Shown: positions 15,372-23,135 of the stretch, piece by piece
How positions within the stretch are numbered: the stretch's first letter is position 1
How the letters are laid out: each line of letters starts with the position of its first letter
NCBI GenBank assembly: GCA_044341025.1
Contig: JBIISM010000020.1
Coordinates: 1 to 31,082, forward strand
Direction of reading: 5' to 3'
DNA from: JABMMZ01 sp044341025
GTDB lineage: Bacteria > Bacteroidota > Bacteroidia > NS11-12g > UBA955
Length of the DNA: 31,082 nt
Made by a program: the position numbers and the translations under genes
The notes under the pieces: model-generated
Told to the model about the DNA's origin: nothing
Databases searched by the model: none
What the model saw: only the letters and a program-made list of their open reading frames with translations

Positions 15372-15445
15372 TCGGGGTGGCAGGATTCGAACCTACGACC
15401 TTCTGCTCCCAAAGCAGACGCGATACCGGGCTACGCTACACCCCG
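15372..15445 (-). tRNA. tRNA-Pro (anticodon TGG)
   Basis: A 74-nt cloverleaf including the discriminator A: acceptor CGGGGTG/CACCCCG, D arm GCG...CGC, anticodon stem TCTGC/GCAGA with loop TTTGGGA (anticodon TGG), and T arm with TTCGAAT. CCA is not encoded. It reads CCA codons. A partial copy of its 3' half lies 112 bases downstream on the same strand. Confidence 0.95.
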
Positions 15446-15627
15446 AAGTTTTTATTTTAATTCTTTTTTAGAACGGGTTGCAAAAGTACTACTTTTTTTG
15501 GCTTATGCAAGAAAATTTTTGGAAAATCTTATAGCGCCTTTTATTCGGCCTTTTTAAATTTAACCATCAACAATAAAAACGTCTAACCCTTTGGTTTGGA
15601 GCTTATCCAATATTCATTTTAGTTCTA

Positions 15628-16293
15628 TCAAAGAACCTTAACAAGCCTTTTGTCTTCTTGATTCATTTGTTTTAAAGTCCATACAATTGTTAGACTTCCC
15701 AAAGCGGCAAATAAACACCATACAGAAATTAGCACATCGCTAAACAAGCATTCCGTTACCAAAAAAGAAGCAAAAACCACCAAACCCAATAAGCGAATAG
15801 GTTTGCGTGAGGACAAGAAGGGGCTTAGCGCACAGTTTACCACATAAACGACGCCGCATATGGTTTTGAAGGTATCAGGAAATGACTGGGTATAAAAAAT
15901 ATGGTTCCTGCGCAACTCAATTCCAAATTCATAGGTTATTAAACAATGAACGATATAAACTGAAAACATCAAGCCCAAACTGCTTAAACTGATCAATAAA
16001 TTCTTGCGTAGACTTTGTTTTTCCAACAACATGATAGAAATTGGAACCGCCGCAGGCCATATAACTTCTGCAAAACTTAGAAAAACATATATAAATGGCT
16101 GCTGCCAGGAAGCGAAAAAGTTATAATCAGCCGACAACCAAATAATACCTTCTGAAAATTGTTGTACCGAAAACAACAAAGGCAAACTGGCAAACATATA
16201 CTGCCTTTTTTCCTTTACTTGCTTAAGGGCATAAACGCCAGCTCCAAATAGAACGGCTGATGCCACAAAACTGACCGGCGCTGAAATACACAT
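15628..16293 (-). CDS. DUF6629-type membrane protein
   Basis: A 221-residue, very hydrophobic protein with about seven transmembrane segments. The beginning MCISAPVSFVASAVLFGAG, followed by YMFASLPLLFSVQQFSEGIIWL, is the pattern of the DUF6629 family (a short Met-Cys-Ser-Ala lead, then a first helix and a QQ-x-x-EG-x-x-W motif). Function of the family is not known to me. It is a single gene with its own -7 element 17 bases ahead of the start. There is no sign of disruption, and it looks like ordinary chromosomal content. Confidence 0.75.
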   Translation of the reverse strand: MCISAPVSFVASAVLFGAGVYALKQVKEKRQYMFASLPLLFSVQQFSEGIIWLSADYNFFASWQQPFIYVFLSFAEVIWPAAVPISIMLLEKQSLRKNLLISLSSLGLMFSVYIVHCLITYEFGIELRRNHIFYTQSFPDTFKTICGVVYVVNCALSPFLSSRKPIRLLGLVVFASFLVTECLFSDVLISVWCLFAALGSLTIVWTLKQMNQEDKRLVKVL

Positions 16294-16310
16294 AATTATT
16301 TTTTAAAAAA

Positions 16311-16318
16311 CAAAGGTA
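16311..16318 (-). promoter_or_regulatory. -7 element TACCTTTG of the DUF6629 gene
   Basis: An exact TAnnTTTG match on the minus strand, 17 bases before the ATG at 16293. No TTG box at the normal distance. Confidence 0.45.
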
Positions 16319-16537
16319 GAAACCACCAATAGCCCTCATAATTGTTTTTTAATTGCAACTCCCCCACTGGAATGCTCAAACAATTATCTTGCACTAGAGC
16401 GCATCCCTTTAAATCAAAAAATTGTATAAATTAATTGCGAAAAATATATTTTATTAAATTACAATAATAATATAATGCGCCAGCAACAAATAATCATAAA
16501 TTTAGCCGCGCATCATACTGGCAAAATAACACGTTAT

Positions 16538-17275
16538 TTAAGATTCCACGCGCTGAGCCATTGCATCGGCTCTCTTGCGTTTTACAGCCACCAAATATCG
16601 ATGCATTTGATAAAACAAATAAAAATGAACCAATACCACCAACTCCAAACTGACAATATACCATGGCCACTCTCCTATTACAAATGGATTGTTAGCCCCA
16701 GGCTTTTGCGCCAAATACATATAATTGGAACCGCATAAATAATTGACAAAACCAATAACAGGCAAACACAATTGGGTAAACAAAAACACCTTGAACCAAC
16801 TGAACTTGCGCGGCTCTAAACCCATTACCCAAGTCGCATAAAATGCCACCAAGATCACACCGCCATGCGACACACAATAAGCCAATACTTGATATGCGCC
16901 ATAGCCATGCGTTAATTCGGGTGTAATAAAGGCATGTATCGCCCCAGCACTCCAAAAAATCAAAAGTTCATATACAAACTGCGAGCGCTTTAACAACATA
17001 AACACCGCCAGAATCTCAGACATGGCGCACAAATGCAAAGGCAAGTTGTTTTGCAAAGTCCACATGCCTTGCGATGCAAAATAAGTATGTGATACCAATA
17101 CATTTAAACCCAAGACTAAGGCCATAAAAATGGCAATTTGCTTTTGTCTGCTCTCTGTGCTTTGCTTTTTTGAAATCCAAAACAGCGCAACGCCAAACAA
17201 CAAAAACCCTAGGTTCATCTGCCACCACTCCTCACTCCCTGGCGCCACAACATAATGGTGTAAATTTCTATCCAT
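16538..17275 (-). CDS. YwaF/TIGR02206-type integral membrane protein
   Basis: A 245-residue protein of about seven transmembrane segments. Family landmarks: NLPLHLCAMSE (a conserved LPLHLC block), FWSAGAIHAFITPEL, YCVSHGGVILVAF, NYLCGSNYMYLAQKP, and GEWPWYIVSLELVV, the pattern of the YwaF/TIGR02206 family of unknown function. The ATG at 17273-17275 is preferred over an in-frame TTG at 17291-17293. It is transcribed away from the tubulin-like operon. Nothing odd is seen. Confidence 0.8.
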   Translation of the reverse strand: MDRNLHHYVVAPGSEEWWQMNLGFLLFGVALFWISKKQSTESRQKQIAIFMALVLGLNVLVSHTYFASQGMWTLQNNLPLHLCAMSEILAVFMLLKRSQFVYELLIFWSAGAIHAFITPELTHGYGAYQVLAYCVSHGGVILVAFYATWVMGLEPRKFSWFKVFLFTQLCLPVIGFVNYLCGSNYMYLAQKPGANNPFVIGEWPWYIVSLELVVLVHFYLFYQMHRYLVAVKRKRADAMAQRVES

Positions 17276-17498
17276 AAATAATTTGAAAGCCAATTAAAAG
17301 GATTATTCAATAAGCTTCGGTGTGCAATATATAAATATTTTTGTAAATGGTTAATGGTCCCAGTAGCAGAGACTACACTTTGTTTCGTCACGCTACGGGA
17401 TGAATTACTCGCTTCGCTGGTGAGAACGCTGCACTTCGTTGCGCTTAGTAATTGGTTAATGGTGAATTGAGAAAATGATAGAATGATAAATTGATTGT

Positions 17499-17530
17499 CA
17501 GTGGGGTGTTTTCCACCCCACTGGTTTTTT
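17499..17530 (+). terminator. Strong rho-independent terminator
   Basis: CAGTGGGGTG and CACCCCACTG form a perfect 10-bp GC-rich stem with a 5-base loop, then G and six T. It insulates the downstream operon from read-through on the plus strand; no plus-strand gene is visible just upstream. Confidence 0.8.
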
Positions 17531-17748
17531 AATGAAATGCTCAATTTCTAAATTCGGTGCCGCTTATCATGAACTATATTTTGTGTATACAAAATTCTAG
17601 TGCAGGGTGTATGCAATAAGTTGGAATGCTCTACCACAGGGCTCGTGAATCTCTCAAACAATCAATTGGTTTTTTAAGCTTTTTGCACAAGCCACCATTT
17701 GTCTCCTAAATAGCTTGTATCATATGCGTTATATTTTTATTAATAATG

Positions 17749-17777
17749 TTGTTAATTCAAAATTTAATTTATATTTG
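17749..17777 (+). promoter_or_regulatory. Bacteroidota promoter of the tubulin-like operon (TTG-N18-TATATTTG)
   Basis: TTG at 17749-17751 and an exact TAnnTTTG at 17770-17777 are separated by 18 bases, the full consensus arrangement for the main Bacteroidota sigma factor. The GTG start of the first gene follows 23 bases later. Confidence 0.8.
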
Positions 17778-17800
17778 CTTGCTATTTTCAACAAAATTCT

Positions 17801-18172
17801 GTGAAATCTTATTTTTTATCTTTTATAACGGTTTTATTTTTTACACTTCAATCATGTGAAAGCAAGCAATCTTTCATGTCTAAGTTTGATGCGTTTGTTT
17901 CTGAAACATCCACCAATTATACAAATTATTCTGAAACCGATTGGGCTAAGGCCGATACCACATATGCGCATTTCGATAAGGAATATTCAAATAAATGGAA
18001 TAAAGATTTTACACCAGATGAGAATGCCCGCTTTAATGAACTTAAGGGCAAGTACCTAGCAATAAAGGTAAAAGCTGGCTTAATAGATCTAAAAAATGGG
18101 TTGAACGACCTAATAGAGCAATCTGAATCTTTTGTAAAAGAATTGGGATTAGATTCAACACTTAATAAATAA
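17801..18172 (+). CDS. Small secreted lipoprotein, operon gene 1
   Basis: A 123-residue protein with a signal peptide ending in a lipobox-like LQSC (Cys19), so a lipid-anchored exported protein. The mature part is polar and probably helical, with many Asp, Glu, Lys and Thr residues (a NYTNYSETDW repeat-like patch, then a long amphipathic C-terminal helix). It may belong to the small helical lipoprotein families of Bacteroidota, but I do not recognise one firmly. The start is GTG at 17801, the only initiator between the promoter and the signal peptide. Its stop is 3 bases before the next gene. By position it is a likely periplasmic component of the tubulin/vWA system. Confidence 0.7.
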   Translation: MKSYFLSFITVLFFTLQSCESKQSFMSKFDAFVSETSTNYTNYSETDWAKADTTYAHFDKEYSNKWNKDFTPDENARFNELKGKYLAIKVKAGLIDLKNGLNDLIEQSESFVKELGLDSTLNK

Positions 18173-18175
18173 TTT

Positions 18176-19678
18176 ATGGTAAAGAAATATAGGATAAAAA
18201 TTATAATTCTTCTTGTTCTTTGTTTTACTGTTCTAACTAGTAAAGCGCAAAGTCCGGAGGAACTTGTGAAAAGAGATTGGCCAAATCTTTATAATGATTA
18301 CGGAAAACTTGCAGATAAAGAACCTGCCAACTTCATATTCGTAATAGATATTTCTGAAATAAATTTTGGACCAATAATACGAGACCAAATTCAATCATTT
18401 ATTGATGCATTGCCAAATGGAGATGTTGTTAGTGTAATTCTTTTAGGTCCTGCCGAAAAAACCAAGGCGGTTGTTAGATGTGCGCCTATAACTACAGCTA
18501 CAAAAACTGAAATAAGACAAAAATTAAGTGGTATTAAGTTTGGAACAAATGGCTCAGACGGCTTAACAATGCTGGGTTGTATCCAAGACGCGCTTATGTG
18601 TCCAGGGTCTGCTAAGTCTTTGCCTTTTGTATTTATATTTTCTGATTTTGAATACTTTCAACCAGGAAAAGGTTATGTTATTCCTGCTGCTAGCAATTGG
18701 GAAAATAAAAAAAATACGTACAATAGCATTCTCACTAAACTTGAAAACACGCCATTAATCACAAGCATTCTATTGCATAACCCTAGACAGAAAAATAATT
18801 ATTTACCTCAATTAAAGTCTGTTTTTGGTGAAATTACAGAGGAATCAGTAACTGGAAAGAATTTGTTGAGTGCACATTTTAATTCATTAAAGGCGAACAT
18901 TAAAAAGAAAAGGATATTAAAAGTGGTTAAAGGCATTGCCAAATTGCAGAATATGAAACCAGAGTTAATCAATAAAAACGGTAAGACTTTATTGAAACAG
19001 GCTGATTCTTTGGTATATTCTCAAATAATATTAGATCAGCAGTCGCTAATAAACATTGACAAAATTTTAAATACAAAACGTTTAATTAGTTGGCTACCCG
19101 AGAAACCATCTAAAATCAAAGTTTCAGGTACTTTAATCGCCGCAAAATACGTTAATGAGGTTGGAGATGAATTGAAAAATGTTACTCTAAATGATACAGA
19201 GATTGAAATCACAATGCCATCTGCCACAATTCCTTGGTGGTTAGCAAATCCAATAATTGTGTTCCTAATCATTACCTTGTATCAAATTATTTCAGTTGTT
19301 AAAAAAAGAAGGTTTATAGGTGATATTTCATTTTATCCTCCAAAAGGGTTTCAAGGTAGTTTTAAAAATATAGATAGCAATTTAAGCAATATATCAAATG
19401 CAATAATTGGCGAAAATGTATCTGATTCATCATTTGGAAAAGCCATTGATGTAAAAAACAATTTGGGTGCCAATACACAGTTTACAATGAAAGCAAAAAA
19501 GAAATTTTTTGGTTCTAAAGTTATCGAGATAAAGTCATTATCTGGTTTTGCTTTGGAAGTAATATCTGTAGAGAAAAAAATACGAATTGTTTCTCCAGGT
19601 ACAAATTCAAAATGCATCAAACCAGGAAGCGTTTGGAGGGTTAACAATGTGGAAGTAACTATGCCGAGGGTAAGGTGA
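18176..19678 (+). CDS. Membrane-anchored vWA-like protein with degenerate MIDAS, operon gene 2
   Basis: A 500-residue protein. Residues 1-25 are a signal peptide (cut near SKA-Q). Residues about 50-235 have the strand and loop order of a von Willebrand A domain: NFIFVIDISEINFGP (52-66), GSDGLTMLGCIQDAL (126-140), and FVFIFSDFEYF (151-161). The metal site is incomplete: the DxSxS motif reads DISEI, so the third Ser is lost, while Asp58, Ser60, Thr131 and Asp157 remain. A transmembrane helix lies at 354-375 (WWLANPIIVFLIITLYQIISVV), followed by a basic stop-transfer and a beta-rich cytoplasmic tail of about 120 residues. So the vWA part is outside the inner membrane and the tail is inside, a fit for a signal-passing bridge to the tubulin-like protein. 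Function is inferred. Confidence 0.7.
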   Translation: MVKKYRIKIIILLVLCFTVLTSKAQSPEELVKRDWPNLYNDYGKLADKEPANFIFVIDISEINFGPIIRDQIQSFIDALPNGDVVSVILLGPAEKTKAVVRCAPITTATKTEIRQKLSGIKFGTNGSDGLTMLGCIQDALMCPGSAKSLPFVFIFSDFEYFQPGKGYVIPAASNWENKKNTYNSILTKLENTPLITSILLHNPRQKNNYLPQLKSVFGEITEESVTGKNLLSAHFNSLKANIKKKRILKVVKGIAKLQNMKPELINKNGKTLLKQADSLVYSQIILDQQSLINIDKILNTKRLISWLPEKPSKIKVSGTLIAAKYVNEVGDELKNVTLNDTEIEITMPSATIPWWLANPIIVFLIITLYQIISVVKKRRFIGDISFYPPKGFQGSFKNIDSNLSNISNAIIGENVSDSSFGKAIDVKNNLGANTQFTMKAKKKFFGSKVIEIKSLSGFALEVISVEKKIRIVSPGTNSKCIKPGSVWRVNNVEVTMPRVR

Positions 19679-19715
19679 TTTTAATTCAAAAAAACAATAT
19701 TTTTTTGAATTAAAA
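19679..19715 (+). repeat. Perfect 16-bp AT-only-rich hairpin inside the operon
   Basis: TTTTAATTCAAAAAAA and TTTTTTTGAATTAAAA are exact complements around a 5-base loop CAATA. It starts directly after the stop of gene 2 and precedes the tubulin-like gene. The T-run before the loop is not placed as in a normal terminator, so an mRNA-processing, stabilising or attenuating hairpin that sets different levels for the two halves of the operon is possible. Confidence 0.7.
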
Positions 19716-19720
19716 AATCT

Positions 19721-19921
19721 ATGACCTCCAAAGAGGTTGAGCTTTTGAATTCAAAAGATAAAACTCATAAATTAGAAGCTCAAATTCAAATATTAGAGCA
19801 AAATATTCAAGTACAAAATAAAAAAAATAAAAAAATAGAACATGGCAAATTTATTTATTGGAATGGGCGGATCTGGTGTAAAAACCATTGCAAATTTAAA
19901 GGATCAATTAAAGTCTTCTGA
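19721..19921 (+). CDS. Possible small coiled-coil protein overlapping the tubulin-like start
   Basis: A 66-codon frame beginning with ATG six bases after the hairpin. The first 40 residues are Lys/Glu/Gln-rich with heptad-like Leu and Ile spacing (LEAQIQILEQNIQVQNKKN), suggesting a coiled coil; the last 26 are a shadow of the overlapping tubulin-like gene. Only the non-overlapping part looks coding-like. It might be a real regulatory small protein or the remains of an N-terminal extension, but an in-frame stop two codons before the tubulin-like ATG excludes a longer tubulin-like protein. Confidence 0.22.
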   Translation: MTSKEVELLNSKDKTHKLEAQIQILEQNIQVQNKKNKKIEHGKFIYWNGRIWCKNHCKFKGSIKVF

Positions 19922-22900
19922 TCCGGAATTATTCAAAAAAACAAGGTTTTTATTAATTGATACTGATGAAAAAGAATTACTCAATTTTGAAAAACATGAA
20001 AAAATTGATTTAGGAGAATCTAATGTTTGGCAATATTTCTCACAATTGCAAAATCAAGAAAAAAAAGCGGAGCATGAAATTAGGTTCTTAGAATGGTTTG
20101 ATAGAAAAGCAATTTCAACCATGATAAATGGCCCTTTGAAGCTAGGAGCCTCAGCTAACAGGCCCCAGGGTAGAGGTGCTGCGGCAATGAAACAAATTCC
20201 TTTCAAAGATGCTATAAATAAGATATTAACAGAGGTTAATAGCATTGCAAATGATAACAATAAAAAAAATCCTGAGGAGTCGGTAAAAGTATATACCTGC
20301 TGCAGTGTTGCAGGTGGTACAGGTAGTTCAATTTATCTTGATTTGATGTTGATGCTGCAAAATGAATTTCAAGAGATTAATACCACAGGAGGCGAAATTC
20401 AATTATGGAGCATTTTGTACATGCCTGAGATTTATAGACAAATGCAAACTGGAGGAGAAGAAGTAAAGGGTGATTACAAAACCAATGTGTTTGCATTTTG
20501 GAAAGAAATAGATGCAATCCTCAAGGATTATTATAAAAATGTATCATTTTCAAATGACGGAATAGAAGACAAGTCTAACAAATATGACCAAAATGTATTT
20601 AAGCCTTATTCAGTGTTTGTGCCAAAAGGTGATTTTAGATGGAAGATTTTCAAGAATTCTATTTTGATAGACTATATGACTTCCAATGACAAAACACTTA
20701 AAGCAGATGAAATGTATAGCAATACTGCCAATCTTTTAAAATATCTTTCTGATGATAAAATTGGAGCAACTTTAAGAAGTGGTTGGGATAATTCTACGAA
20801 TAGACTTTCTGCATATTCAGTTTCCAACAATGAAGCTTGGATTAATTCTTTTTCTATTGCGGGGTTTAGAGCATTGGAAGGACCCAATAAATATTTAAAA
20901 CAATATTTTAAGGCTAGGATTAAAAAAGATGTTTTTAATGCATTGGTTAATATTGATGAACTCGATAAGGAAAGATCAAATCAACATAAAGATGTAATTA
21001 ATTTTTTAAATACTGAATTCTTCCCATTTATTGATATCAGTAATGATATAAATATTGATTGTACATCTAAGTCGAATGATGAATCTATAACAATTAAACT
21101 ACAAAATGAAATAACCGAATTTACAGGATTGATTTCAAGGAAAATATCACAAGGTGGTGATGATAAAGAAATTTTAAAGACCTCTGGAAATGACATTTTA
21201 AAACTCTTTACTCAAAAACAAGAAAACTTAATTAGTGAATTCAAAACAGCAACCGAGGGGGAGAGTAAAAAAATTATAGAGTTATTTAATTCTGTTTTTA
21301 TAAAAAAAGCTGAAGATATCATACAAAAAAATGGTGTTGGTTACTTAAGAGAATTTATCTCTATTTTGGACAATGATTGCATCACTAAATATTGGGGTAT
21401 AAACAAAAATCGTTTAGATGAATTAAGTACTCTAGAATCGGGTCTAGGTTGCAAGAACATTGGTTTAGAAGAATTGATTAGAAAAATTGCTGGAGAGATT
21501 AGTGAAGCGAAAACAATCAAATTTATTGGAAAAGATGCAGATTGGTTTGTGTCAGAATTAAATAAATTATCTAAGGCAATCGAAATATTTTTTAATTACC
21601 AACTTACTGAATTTTTAATAAAATTCAGGATGGGTGTATATAAAGATTTATCTGTTGGTGATGAAGGTATTACTGATATCATGCTTAACAAAACAATTGA
21701 ATTGTTAAAGGAGTTGGATAAGAGATATTGTGTTTTAGATAAAGAATATACAAGAGAACTGCCTCAAACGTTTACAGAATTAGATGCTAGAGTTACCCAT
21801 ATTGTTATACCTAAAGTAAGTAATTTCGTAAAAGATGTGGCTTGGGTTACTGATAATTCTAATAAATTTAAAGAGTTTTATGAAGACTCTACAATAGGTA
21901 TATCTCATAGGAGGAATTCTCAGAATGAAAAAGTTGCGATTAGGGCAAAGAACTCTGAAGCAAAAATGACAATAGAACAAATTATTGAACTTTTGTACCC
22001 TGCAGAAATTAAAACATTATTAAGCGATTCCATAAAAACAAAGGATAGTAAAGCAGTTGCAATACAGCTATCAAAATTTGAAACATTATTGGATAACTAT
22101 ATTGAAGAAGAATTTTTTAGTAGAGAAGATTTGAAAATATTACTTGATAGTTCATTAACCGATTGGTGCGATAAATATCCAGAAGATTTTAAGAATTGTC
22201 AAATTCAATTTAGTAAAAACACGCCTGTTTTCTTTAAAAGTAAAACAGTTGCAGCGACCACCGAGCAGAATTTATGGCTATCAAATAATAGAAGTTTGTG
22301 TGACAGACTAAATGGGACTCCAGTAAATGAATTCATAGAAACAAGCAAAGGTGAAGATATAGCTGTATTTGTAAAATGCCAACAAGGAATTAGCTTTGAT
22401 GATTATGGACAATTTGAATATTACAAATTGGCTTATGATGAGAAAAAGAAAAACAATTTAGACAGTTTCTTTCCTCATATTCATAAAGACTTCTACAAAG
22501 AAGATGATTTGCTGTCTTTTTTCACTAGACAAAAAAATATTAAAATTGGAGCTGAAACCAGACAAACAGATATTGATAAACAAAATAAATTAACAACTGA
22601 TTTTGAACCCTTTATCCGTTCTGTTTTTTTATCCCAGTTTTATAAGGAGTTAACAACACAAACAGATGAAATGTTAAAAAAGTATCTGACAGGAACCAAC
22701 TTTACTGATAAGGATAAAATTAAATTAATAAAATACAGTGAAGGAGCAAAGTCAATAAGTTTTGTATTCAATGGTTTCAAAGACAATTGGATTGAAAAAA
22801 GAAAGCAATTTAATATTGATATTGTTATACCAATTCAGCAAATACCAGATGTTGACTTTAAAGACTATTTATGGGAAACCAAAAAGAGTTTCTCGTCATT

Positions 22901-23132
22901 ATTTGACACTAATCTTGAATCTATTGAATTAAATATTACTTCACTAAAAGCCCGTAAAAATGATTTTGCTATAAAAGGAGGTGATGAGCGTATTGCATTT
23001 TCCAATCTTATCATGAAAGCCAAAGAAAACACTGACTTATTTTTCACTTCTAACGCAGAATTAAATGATGAAGAAAAGGCTCAATGTGTTCAAATGACAA
23101 ACACTGTAATTAATAATTTAAAACTAATTTAG
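19842..23132 (+). CDS. Tubulin/FtsZ-like protein, very long, operon gene 3
   Basis: A 1096-residue protein. The N-terminal about 230 residues match the tubulin-like fold found in accessory bacterial systems (Tubulin_2 type): a glycine-rich first loop LFIGMGGSGVKTI (4-16), LLIDTDEKEL (37-46) at the place of FtsZ's NTD, a GASANRPQGRGA loop (102-113), and the tubulin signature VAGGTGSSIYLDLML (156-170), equivalent to GGGTGSG that binds the GTP phosphates. The remaining about 850 residues are mostly helical and much longer than the FtsZ C-terminus; no enzymatic motif is seen. No transmembrane helix is evident, so it should be cytoplasmic and act on the membrane through its partners. The start is fixed by an in-frame TAG two codons upstream. 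Whether it polymerises is unknown. Confidence 0.8.
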   Translation: MANLFIGMGGSGVKTIANLKDQLKSSDPELFKKTRFLLIDTDEKELLNFEKHEKIDLGESNVWQYFSQLQNQEKKAEHEIRFLEWFDRKAISTMINGPLKLGASANRPQGRGAAAMKQIPFKDAINKILTEVNSIANDNNKKNPEESVKVYTCCSVAGGTGSSIYLDLMLMLQNEFQEINTTGGEIQLWSILYMPEIYRQMQTGGEEVKGDYKTNVFAFWKEIDAILKDYYKNVSFSNDGIEDKSNKYDQNVFKPYSVFVPKGDFRWKIFKNSILIDYMTSNDKTLKADEMYSNTANLLKYLSDDKIGATLRSGWDNSTNRLSAYSVSNNEAWINSFSIAGFRALEGPNKYLKQYFKARIKKDVFNALVNIDELDKERSNQHKDVINFLNTEFFPFIDISNDINIDCTSKSNDESITIKLQNEITEFTGLISRKISQGGDDKEILKTSGNDILKLFTQKQENLISEFKTATEGESKKIIELFNSVFIKKAEDIIQKNGVGYLREFISILDNDCITKYWGINKNRLDELSTLESGLGCKNIGLEELIRKIAGEISEAKTIKFIGKDADWFVSELNKLSKAIEIFFNYQLTEFLIKFRMGVYKDLSVGDEGITDIMLNKTIELLKELDKRYCVLDKEYTRELPQTFTELDARVTHIVIPKVSNFVKDVAWVTDNSNKFKEFYEDSTIGISHRRNSQNEKVAIRAKNSEAKMTIEQIIELLYPAEIKTLLSDSIKTKDSKAVAIQLSKFETLLDNYIEEEFFSREDLKILLDSSLTDWCDKYPEDFKNCQIQFSKNTPVFFKSKTVAATTEQNLWLSNNRSLCDRLNGTPVNEFIETSKGEDIAVFVKCQQGISFDDYGQFEYYKLAYDEKKKNNLDSFFPHIHKDFYKEDDLLSFFTRQKNIKIGAETRQTDIDKQNKLTTDFEPFIRSVFLSQFYKELTTQTDEMLKKYLTGTNFTDKDKIKLIKYSEGAKSISFVFNGFKDNWIEKRKQFNIDIVIPIQQIPDVDFKDYLWETKKSFSSLFDTNLESIELNITSLKARKNDFAIKGGDERIAFSNLIMKAKENTDLFFTSNAELNDEEKAQCVQMTNTVINNLKLI

Positions 23133-23135
23133 AAG

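Larger units (their letters stand above)
17276..17800. other. Intergenic boundary before the tubulin-like operon
   Basis: 525 bases between divergent genes. It contains a short direct repeat (GGTTAATGGT near 17348 and again near 17454), a stretch of GC-richer, repeat-like DNA (17380-17450) unlike its AT-rich surroundings, one strong terminator hairpin (17499-17530), and the operon promoter (17749-17777). The apparent 109-codon minus-strand frame here is not supported. Confidence 0.6.

Noticed and set aside
15369..15557. Plus-strand frame of 62 codons across tRNA-Pro
   Set aside because: It is the antisense reading of tRNA-Pro (text like WQDSNLRPSAPKA), a well-known artefact.
17215..17544. 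Minus-strand frame of 109 codons before the YwaF-type gene
   Set aside because: It crosses a strong terminator and low-complexity DNA, overlaps the YwaF start, and resembles no protein.
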